Below are positions 33,501 to 45,500 of a stretch of 54,969 nt of DNA, piece by piece (within the stretch, counting starts at the first letter, position 1; the number at the start of each line of letters is the position of its first letter). The DNA comes from Nemertoderma westbladi (taxonomy: Eukaryota > Xenacoelomorpha > Nemertodermatida > Nemertodermatidae), in NCBI GenBank assembly GCA_032718475.1, contig JAUCBJ010006321.1, positions 1-54,969 of the forward strand, read 5' to 3'. The notes under the pieces are model-generated. The model was not told the DNA's origin. It saw only the letters and a list, made by a program, of their open reading frames with translations, and ran no database searches. The position numbers and the translations under genes were made by a program.

Positions 33501-36500
33501 GTCAAAAGATATGGAAGCATCCTATGTTATAAAAACATTCGCCATGGGGGTTTTCCAGGTCGCTGATTTCATTTCTGATGTCAGTTTTTACGACTGACCA
33601 ACTCTAGGATATCTGTGTCTGTATGTATGTCTGTTTGTCTGTCAGTCTGTATGTCAAAAAATAAGGATAAAAAATAAATAAACAGGTAAGCAATAGAGTC
33701 TTACACCCCACAACTCTATTGCTCTCTATTGCTGAAAACTCTATTGCTTACCTGTTTATTTATTTTTTATATATATATAACAAGCCCCTGTTAGTCAGGA
33801 TGTCGCGTACGACCTTTAATTATCATTTCAAAAAATAAGGAAGCATACTATGTAATAAAAACATGTGCCATGGGGGTTTTCCAGGTCTCTGATTTAATTT
33901 CTGATGTCAGTTTTTACGACTGACCAACTCTAGGCTGTCTTTGTCTGTATGTATGTCTGTTTGTCTGTCATTCTGTCTGTCAAACAATAAGGAAGCATAT
34001 TATGTAACATTCACCATGGGGGTTTTCCAGGTAGCTGATTTCATTTCTGATGTTAGTTTATACTACTGACCAACACTAGGATGTATGTGTCTGTGTCTGT
34101 ATGTATGTCTGTTTGTCTGTCTCTCAATCTGTCTGTCAAAAAATAAGGAAGAGCATATTATGTAATAAAAACATTCGCCGGCGTGAAAAAGGCGGGAAAA
34201 CTGACATCAGAAATGAAATCAACGAACAGGAAAACCTCTGTTGAATGTAGTGCTATCAACATCAGAGGACATACAATACCGTATATTGTTATGCTTTAGG
34301 CCTACTGTTATATTTGCCTGCTTAACTATACTATTAATCTGTTAGCCAATCAGAGTAGAGGAAATATTTAATACCTAAATGAATTGGGATGACGCCTTAT
34401 GCGCTGAATGGGAATTTATAATGTTTCCTAACAACCGGAGTATACAGTAGTTTACAGCCAATAATATCAAGTATATTCCCATGGCACAACAGTTGTGCCA
34501 TAGCGCAGTTGGTCATGGCACAACAGTTGTGCCATAGGATCGAAAGGGTTAACCAACTACTGTAGACCCAATACAGGTATTTTTGCGCGGGAAGGTTTGA
34601 ACTTTAGGCGATTATCTCAGAATGACATTTTTTCGCACGAAAAATACAAAGACTCCTCCGCCATTTCGTAACCGTTTTTTCAATTGTTGCTTTATGTGAG
34701 AGGTAATTTCATAAGCTTTAATAAATTTCACGCACTTTTCTTAATTTAATAATATTTCCCCATTTTTTGAATGAAAAAATTACAAAGATGTAGATTTCAG
34801 ATGAATAGATTTCAGAAGCCGCGGAATATTCTTTGTAACAAATGATGGGAATGGAGTTACATGATTGAGTGGCAAATTGTACAGATCAGTAACATTTTTT
34901 GATTTTTGTTTGCTGATTTGTGCATTCTGTCAGTTCAGCGAGTTGGTAGTTTAATACATTTAACATTATGTCCTGGAATAGGATCGAAAATTTGGATTAA
35001 CTATTTATTACTGCTTTTCTTTTCAACTGTGGCTATCTCCCTTGTTAAACTATATATTTATATACCGGTATATATATATACAATCTATATAGATACAAAT
35101 GTGAAACCAGTCTACTATCAAAAATGAAACCTAACTACAAATAAACACTTTAATAACTGCAACTGCACGAATAACTCCTACAGTATACAGTATATTACAC
35201 GTTCGTGGGGACTTCGCGCAGCACGAGGCCTAGTTATTATATACAAATTAAAATGCAGCGACTGTATCACAAAATCAGGTTTTGAGAAATTTACCCACAC
35301 CACCAATCAATCAAAGAAAGGTGGACAGTACGTGTTCACCCCTTTTAATCTCCCCCCCCCCCCCCCCCCCACCCTTCCCAACCACCAATACATAACCGCG
35401 ACATCTACCACCCACGGAAGGGTAGCACGAACTTATTTCCAATCGCACGTTAAATATGCAAAGCCAGGTGGTTTATAGGAATATAATAAACGCAGTACTC
35501 GTTTTCATTATAAGCCTCTTTGCGTTCGTCCTGTTTTGTATTTAAATATATTTCTTAAACGCAGGCTAGGACGATCTTTATAATAATAATAACTAGGGAT
35601 GCGATCAATATGTGAAGCCAGGTGGTTTATATAATAATTTAGTCAACGCAGTACTCGTCTTCATTATATGCCTCGTTGCGCTCGTCGCTTGTCCTGTTTT
35701 GTCATAAAATATTTTTCCTAAACGCAGACTGACGATCTTTATACAGTTATAACTATGCGAAGTTTCGAAACTGTGCGAGTAACTGTTGATACATCTATGT
35801 GGAGATGTGTGATATGTGGTGTGGAGATGTGTGATACAACGCCAACGCATCTTATGCCGATGTAGTAATATGGGTATTGAAATAATATTAAATCAATGTA
35901 CACTCTTAAAGCTGCAGCGAAAAAATGTAGCTAATTTCCTAGGTTACATATAAAATAATAATATTATTTTTAAGAACATTAATTTTACTACTTTGCAAAA
36001 ATTCAATTAAAAAATAACCAGACATATACTTATTTCTTTTATAATTGATATCATAGGCCTACCTACAACATTATTAATTACAACACTATTAGTGTATTTT
36101 TCGTTAATTACATATACATTGTGGAATAAACTATTTCAGAAGCCTACAACAGCCATGCCATGGATTGTATTTATGTTATTATATCTGTCATTTAACTGAG
36201 ATAGCAATAGTAGTAATAGTCGAACGGTTATGCGGCCCGTCCAGCCTATAATAAACACAATTCAGTGATTGGGCTGGAATAGCAATACTGGTTGCCTCTA
36301 TTACAATTCCTCTCAGGTTAGTCTACAGCCACAACTCCCAGCAGCTAGCTCCACACCAGCAGAGACTTGACCAATAATGGGAAGGATTAAATTTGTACTC
36401 AATAATTGTGCGGTTTAATTACGTTTAGATCAATTAAAGACACATTTATTAAAGCAAATCACTTAAACTAATTAAAAACTATAATAGAATGGCGTATGGG

Positions 36501-39500
36501 GATTATATCTGTATAATTTTTAAGTATAATTATTTAAATCTTATACTGTAAAACAATTAATTTCCTTTAAAAGGCAGGTTGAAAATGGCGTTTTCACCGC
36601 AATCAACTTAATTAACTAATTAACTGCTATTATCTTAGCTTCTCGAAGGCCACACGGAAATTCTACTTGGAAAATTTCTAAACTTTTGCCAAACAACATG
36701 TGTACCAAGTTTGGATAGATTTCATCAAAGATTGGCCGAGTTATTAACGTTTAAAATTGAACACGACAGAACGACAGAACGACAGAACGACAGAACGACA
36801 GGTTGATTAATGGTACCACTACGCTAAGGCTCACTCACTTCGTGGCTCGCCCCACAAATACAGGACTTTTTGTCCGCCGAAAGGGGTAAGTCTACATACT
36901 AAATTTGATAAAAATAAAGGGTTTCAGGATTTAAACACTGTACCCAGAGAAACACAGCTCCATCATCAGCTGTGTACTGTGAGTCCCTAACCCTATCTTA
37001 ATACAGCACTGTACCAATTAACCCAGAAATAGGAAATGTAACCAAATACTGAAATACAGAAAAAAACAAATCAGACAGAAAGTAGATATAGATGAAACCC
37101 AAAATCTGATACCAGTAAAGCCTAAAACAAACTACCGAAGTACATGCAACCAAAATAAGAAAGAACCAAAGTAAGAATAATGACCAAATTGTACTGTACT
37201 ATACTGTATCTACAATAGTAGGTCATGGTTGTAGGCTATATGCACTACAGACTATACTAGTAGGCCTACTGTTAGTTGTAGCCTGATTTACAGTAGGCCT
37301 AGTACTGTTGTAGGCTATAAGTATGTAGGATAAACAATTTGGAACTTGGGACAATTTGGAATCAGATATCCAGTGATCCAGGTATTGTAGTCAATGCAAA
37401 AATGATGAGAAATAGTGTTAATGTGCCCCTTTTTATTTCTTAGGTGTACGAGAACGATTGGAATTCAGTTTTGGAAAGCCTGTTGCATACAAACGACACC
37501 ACGGGTTGGCTAATAACTGCAAACCAATCGACCAATAGGAAATTAGTACCTTGTGATTCGTGGACCTATGATCGATCAGTATTCGCGCATACTTTAAAAA
37601 TGGCGGTAAATTTAAATACGGTGCACTATTGTAGTAAAAAGAAAATCATCCGGCTACTGATGCAGTAGTATACTGGTATAACGTTACTTATTAAATGTAG
37701 GCCAACGTTTTAGAGACAGGACAGGATGTGATCCAATTGAAATTGTCATATCGTACAGTAGTAGGCCTACTGTAGGGCCTAATCAATATTATTACTATTT
37801 ATACTGTATCTCATTTCAAACACAGGCGTAGCGATGGGAGGGAGGGGACGGGACGTCCCCCCGGGCACAGTCACCGAGGGGCGCCGGTCAGGGTTTTCAG
37901 GGAACAGTCCGGGAATTTCATTTCGTTTGTCAGGGCATTCTTGTAGGACGAAAAGTCAGGGAATGTGATATATACCGGACATGTCATAAAGCGAAATTGT
38001 GGAAGGATATTCTCTGCTCGCTTTCTCTCGCCTTTAAATTAAATATACAGTGTATTAAAAGTGCATTCTATCATGACAGGGCCTACTACTGTAACAGATT
38101 TGATATACAGTAGTTATATACACTATACAGTACAGTAAGATAGATTATCCTTGTTTTCAAATTTGATATGGAATTCCATCCAAAACATACTGTAGACTTA
38201 CGTATGATGTACGTAACCTTAAAACCAAGAATATATTTTTTATTTCGCATTTTCGTATAACAATATTTGTCTACTTTTACTAAAACGGTGTAATTTTCAA
38301 AACCTTTTATATTTCTCGTTTTTCTAGCCAGGGCTTATATCTGCCCTGTATCCTTAAATGGTAGCTAAATGAGCACCTGTTTTTTCTGGGGAGTATTGTT
38401 CTGGGGGGACTAGACTGGAAATACTGAAGTTGTTAGACTTTATGAATGATCCTTGGCCAAATGGCTGAAGGAAACTTGGACAATTGTCCGGACAATCATA
38501 GGCGGACCAAATTAGAAGACACTCATAACGATACAGGTTTATTAAAGGCTCGCATCATACTGATGTCTCAATTCACTACGAATATGAAATATAAAGGTTT
38601 GATTATATAAGCCTTATCACGTGGTTATCACGTGGTGGAACTCCAGATTTTCTTTCATTACCATTATTGGAGGTAATTAATGTTATCCGACCACAAAAGC
38701 TGCTAAACATTTTATTTTTTACTAAAATTGATGACATTATTTATAATATTTTATTTGCAGTTTAACTTAGTTTGTGACAGAAAGTGGCAGATGAAATTAA
38801 CACAGACGTTGTATCTAGTTGGCATTTTATTAGGTTCGATTATCTTCGGTACACTAGCAGACAGGTAAGTTCGGACAGAAAGTAATAACAATACCGGTGT
38901 GGTAGTTAGGGGGGAGGGGACATTGATTGATTACTAGCAAAAATGAAACTGTCATGTTCCTTACCTTGACTTTTACCAGCGAACACCCCCCCCCCCCCCC
39001 CCCCCCCCTTCTCTCTCTCGGAATGCATTTCTCTAACTAAATATCAGCTATTTTTTGTGAATATTATTTTAAAAATAAAGGTGTCTGAGTTGTTGGAATG
39101 TATTTCTATTACCAACTGACCAACCACAAACCATAACAAATAGTATTAATTACATTCAGTAAACACAGAGAAAGCAAAGAGCTGACTAACATCTACGATA
39201 AACTATGCGCTAATTGCTATTGCACAAAATATCAGCAACAATAATATCTAATACTGATAAATAAATAAACAATCATAGAACAAAAATAAAAGTCACAATT
39301 AAGGCCTCTGGCTATAATAGAATTGACAGTATATTAGCATACTATTAATATAGTGCACGTTATTTTGTTTTCTGGGAGACCAAAGTTTTTTTTTATTCAA
39401 AATCCGAAACAATTATAGACAGTGATAAAAACCAATGATAACTAATCGTCTTAGTTATAGTTTAACTAGAGGGACATCATTTTCACGACATTCCAGAAAT

Positions 39501-42500
39501 TGTTCATTAAGAAAGCTTAGGAGGCCAATCCGCAAAGCTTAAAGATAAAAGTAAACTCTTCGAGAAGCGCGTGAGTCAAACCACAAGTGTCATATAAAAC
39601 ACAAAATAAATAATATCTCGCAATACCAGAATAATTGATCGCTCTACTCTAAACATTCTATCTATACTTTCCACTTAGGTTTACCCACCCCCGTAACCCA
39701 CCACAATAACGTGTAATTAATATCTAAACTACAAGGTAGTGAGTATGATATAAAGTGTTAGAGCTGAATAAAATAATGTTGAAATATGAAAGGATTGGAT
39801 TATTAGGAAAAGGAAAGAAAGATAATTATAATCCATAATCATTTACATTAATCTTTCAATAAAAAAATCTCCAAATAATATAAATATATTAATATGTAAT
39901 TGTTTAGCTTTATTATAAATAATTCGATTTCTATTTTCAGAGCCAATGAAACACTAAATACCTATAAATGACTTCTACGCAGTAATATTTCGTGAATATA
40001 ATTACCCAGAATGCTATTTATTAAATACGAAATTAATTATATAGATATTTAATATTATTATTATTTGCTGTATTACTTATTTATCCTACTAAACCCTATG
40101 TTGATGTTTATTGGAGGAATTTTTCAGTTTATTTTCAGAATTATGAATCGAACATATTTAAAAGTTATTATAGTTTGAGTTATTATATTTCACTGCTATG
40201 GATGTATTAATTAATAATAATGGAAATAAATATATATAAAATAGAAACAACATCATAAACCTGTACCACAATAAAGAGCCAAACAAATACGTAACCTGAT
40301 AAACGAAAAATCCAAAGCAAACAAAATTAAATAAATATTTAGAATAAAAGTAGATGAATTAATGTAACGAGCCAATACGACGAGAAAACCCAAGCAACAT
40401 GTCGTAAAGTATCGCTTTATATGACTAGTGAGTGCACCAGATCGCTTTATATGACTAGTGAGTGCACCAGATCGCTTTATATGACTAGTGAGTGCTCTAC
40501 TTGTCCGATCATACAGGAGTTAACAACTAAAGGGTTAGTGGCGACAATCTTAACGGGGAGGTCCCAGGACATTGTCTCTACGTTAATACTAGAAGGGGCT
40601 TTGTACAGAACCCCCTGGGAACTCTCGGACTGGGAGTAGAAGGTCTCCTTGGGCGCCGGAACAGCCACCACCGTGAACTCAAAGTGCAACTTCCATCTGA
40701 GAGCCACGCAATCCGACATGAAGGCCGGACATACGGTCAAGGGGACCGACATACAAAAGTGAGTCTTAACCACGTTCCAGACTCCCTCCTGCAGCCGACA
40801 GTGGCTGGTGACCCCCGGGTCCAGGGGTTCGACCCCTACTTGGGCCTCTGATGCCACCGTCTCCTCGCTCTGCAGCACTACGACGTACTGGACGCACGGA
40901 ACAGTTCCCAAAGCGAAGTCGAAGAAACCGTTAATATCCTCGCCTATCTTATAGACGACGCGTGGCAACGAGAACGAACAGATGTTACCTTTCTCATTGC
41001 TAACAGCGTACGTGCTTGTCGACATCTTATTGGTTAATAATTCTAGGATGTGATTAGCGCAGTCTAAAAGAGAAGCGCCTTCTTCCCCTTTAAGGAAGGG
41101 GTTTTTTCTGTCATCGCTATTATTAGTGACGTCATTAATGGATGAAGTCGCGCTACTTCCGTTCGTCTCGGGTTGCTCCTTATAAACGGAAGTGTCTCCT
41201 AAACCATAAAGTAATAGAACCCTAAAAGGTATCCGAAGGAATTTAGTGGTGCCCCCTGGGCGTTGACAACCTATAACTACTTTGTAACTGTAGCGGACGA
41301 GTTGTCCGCTGTAAGAGGGAGGTGCCTCGTAAGGGATGGTATCCGTGTAGTCTACGGATTTACTCTCCCCGGGAAGGAGACTTAGATCGCAGACGATGAT
41401 CGAGGGTTTAGTCACGAGTATACTCGCGCCTTTCTCGTCTACTGTTGGGTTGAAGGAAGTCTGTCCGTAGGTCGCACTCGGGTGTGTGGGTTCCACGGGT
41501 AACGGAGGTTTTACCCGCTGTTTGTTCACCGTGCAGAAGCAGTGGATCTGGGCCGTCGCCCAGCCGAGCGTCTCTGGGGTTTTACTAACCGGTTCTTCGT
41601 CGCTGTCCGCAGACACCGGTGAGGAGTTTGTAAATGTCACCGTACAGGTTAGGGTTTCGCCCGCTATGAATGTCTGGCCTCGAACAATAACTGCGTGAAT
41701 CTCTAACATACCGGTAATATATTACGCTATTCTGTTCGCGCAATCCTGCAATCGCAACACACAGACACAGATTTTCCTTGTATTTTCTTCAAACTTTCAG
41801 TCCGGCTAGAACATAAAACAGTAAAAAGAACCGGTACAGCACAGCACTCCACTAGGTCAGTAGGTACCGCTAGTACGTTCCAGCATATTTCTGTATTTAC
41901 TATTTTTTTTATTTCTTTAGACCTACTACTGCTGTACTGTACTACAGTAGAACAGTACTACTGCCAGACCGTAGGATTCTATCTATGCTAATCCTGTAAT
42001 CTGGTAATCAGCTCATCAGCTCATGTATGTGTCAGTACGCAGTAGGCTATGTTACTTAGTTACTTATATGGTTTCATTTACATTTGTATCTGCTGTAAGA
42101 AACCGCATTTTATGCTGGAATTATTCAATCTGACCCCAGTTGACGGTAATTACCGTCATTATACTGTTATACCTCATCCTCATACATGTCATATAGTCAT
42201 ACAGTCATGATAATAATGCTATGCCATCTGGTTATTGTCTGATTGTATGTCAGTATGTGGGGCGAGCCGAGCTAGAACTACAAGACAGCCCAGCGGTTTA
42301 GCGGGGTATGGTATGGGTAGGAGCCTATGGCACCAAGGTACCACAGGCTATCCCCATACATTTTACTATTAACACATATTATGTACTCATTACGCTGGTT
42401 CTACAAGATGGAATTTCATGAAAATTTCCAGAAGGGCGGAGTAACTATCGACAGATCGAGCCACACCTGGAACCTAAAAAAATTGTTGAAAAAACATTAA

Positions 42501-45500
42501 ACATATGTTTTTAGAGGTTCCACAATTGTGTCTCAGAACAACAAACCTGCTGCAAAAATTTCAGCCAATTCCGTTCTCGAGAAAAAGGTACATTTATCTC
42601 TAAATTTCACGAAAAAGTAAATGCGGAGAAAAACGCATTTAAAGTTTTCAAACCTTCCCACTAATTTTCTGTAATTCGCGGGAAATTTCAAAAATAAGCC
42701 AAAGTATAATAAACTACTCCAGTGAACCAAAATTCACGATTTATGGGTTTACATAGTCGCTTAGTTCATTTTTGATATCTGTTTTAATGTTTGATGACAT
42801 CTGGACTGTCTGTTTGTCTGTCTTTCTGTCTGTCTGTCTGTCTTGTCTGACTGTCAATCTCACAGACAATAAATAAGTAAGCACACCACTTTACTACAGT
42901 ATAATTTATGATATGGGGTTTTCCTAGTCGCTGATTCCATTTCCGATGTCAATATTTGACTGAACCTAGAGCTAGAATATCTGTTTGCCTGTTATTATTG
43001 TAGGCTACACGAATCCGGTTGTTGAATAGAATTATTATCAATTTCTATTCATAATAGGGAAATTTGCGGCGCATTGAATTTAAGAACCACCTTAATGGCC
43101 CTTAACTTATACACTGAACGGTAAACGTTAATCATGGCTCCCGTTTTATCTGTGCTAGGCTTCATAATGAACAGTTAACTGCAATGTCAGCTTTACTGTT
43201 GTTGGTTCTATTTGCACAGTGCGTTTCCTCGCCCTGTGATTGGTTAAATGCTTAAATTGGATTCATCATTGGTTTACCAGTATTTAAGGCTGAATTTATA
43301 TAACTTAATTGTTGTAGATGATTTTAGGACTAACGGTATATTATTTAGCACCCCGGCAAGTACCACTCCTCAAAGTGGCTACTATTTCTTACCAGTTTAT
43401 CTATCAATATTGCAACTAACATTAAAATATACAGTATTATTGTTCTAAGCATTATTAACTCTTGTTTTATTGGTACCAACTAAAACTGCGTATAAAGACA
43501 TATATCCACTAACGAACTAATCCCTTGCATAAGTTGACACTTCCCGCAACACTTAATAAAGGAGCCCGGATTACACCCGGAAATGTGTATATATTTATGT
43601 CTGTCTGTCTGTCAGTCAAAATATAAGGAAGCATATCACCTGAACAAAATTTCTGATATGGGGGTTTTCCTAGTCGCTGATTTCATTTCTAATACCTGTT
43701 TTAATGTTTGATGACATCTGGACTGTATGTCTGTCTGACTGTCAGTCTAACAGACAAAATATAAGTAAACACATCACTTTACTATAATTTCTGATATGGG
43801 GGTTTTCCTATTCGCTGATTTCATTTCCGATGTCATTTTTAATAATTGAATGAACCTAGACTGTCTGTTTAAGTCTGCCTGTATGTCTTTCTTGACAGAC
43901 AGATCGACTGACAAACAAATATACATGCATAACAGACAACTCCAAACAGGAAAGATAAAAAAAATGAAATCACCGTCCTTAAATTGCCTTCACAGCAGAT
44001 TCAGTAGCTTATTTATACTGCCATACATAAATCTATATAATTTTTTAAACGACGTTGTAAATATTCCCTGTGGACATATTCCCCGGAAGTTTAGAAATGA
44101 CCAAGGACAAAAGTGGCTGGATGAACCAGTCAATCTGTTGCACCGACTGTAATTTGATATGGACCGATATTGGCTACATTAAGTCATCTGAAACGTCAAA
44201 CAGTATAAAGACTAGCAGTTTCGTCTGTGGAATGTGCTCGTCGAAATTAATTGCGAACCTTCGAAGTGAGCTTGCAGAACTAAAGTCGAAAACCTCGACT
44301 ATAGAGGAGTGTATCAATGATGAAATCTCCGGAACTTGTACTACTACTAGCGACCAAGATGGCGTTGACGATAACCCAAATTTATGGGCATCTGTGGTTT
44401 CTGGTCACAAGAAGAAACGGAATCGAGGAAATCCTTCTACAACGAATGTTGCTGTCCTGGCGAAAGAAGTTCAGACTGAGGTTAAACTTCAAACTGAGAA
44501 AAAGAACAACCTCGTGATTAGCGGGCTAGATATCGGCCAGTCAACAAACGACAAAGATTGTATTCTTGATGTTGCACGTGAAGTCGGGGTAGACCTTCCT
44601 CCTAGTTTAATCAAAACTAGGCGTCTCGGCTCTACTAAAACTGGCGGTGTGAGTGGGCCACTAAAAATTGTTGTCTCACTCGATCCTGAAAAGCGAAAGG
44701 CTTTATTACAAGCCTCCAAGAAACTGAAGGATTCTTCCCGATTTGGCGGCGTCTACATTAACCCAGATTATACTCCTGCTGAAGAGAGGATACAGTATGA
44801 ACTCAGGGTGATGTTGAGAAAGAAACGTGCAGATGAACCATCAAAATCTTGGATTATCAGACGGGATCAAGTAGTTGAGAAAGTAGAAAGAACAAAACCC
44901 GCAACATCTTTATTGGATGATGATACTACTCAACAAGTAGATGGACTTATTAAACTGTCTCCGAATTCGGTGGAGCCCAACACCGAGTCAATCCATGTCG
45001 ATCTTCCTTTGAAATCGGAGTCAATCCCTGTCGATCTTCCTTTGAACTCGGAGTCAATCCCTGTCGATCTTCCATCGAACTCAATCCCTGTCGATCTTCC
45101 TTCGAACTCGGAGTCGATCCCTGTCGATCTGCCTTCGAACTCGGAGTCAATCCCTGTCGACCTTCCTTCAAACTCAGAGTCAATCCCTGTCGATCTTCCT
45201 TCGAACTCGGAGTCAATCCCGGTCGATCTTCCTTCAAACTCGGAGTCAATCCCTGTCGATCTTCCTTCAAACTCGGAGTCAATCCCTGTCGATCTTCCTT
45301 CGAACTCGGAGTCAATCCCTGTGGATCCTCCTTTGAACTCGGAGTCAATCCCTGTCGAGCTTCCTTTGAACTTGGAGTCAAAGAGGAACAACATGAATAT
45401 CTGTCTCTTTAATGCTAGGTCAATCAATAATAAGGCTGCTTCTATTAAGGATTATATTGTTGATAATGACGTTGATATTACAGCTCTGACTGAAACTTGG

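Noticed and set aside
44930-45427. 165- and 143-codon minus-strand frames
   Set aside because: Shadows of the coding 33-bp repeat in the plus-strand retrotransposon ORF.
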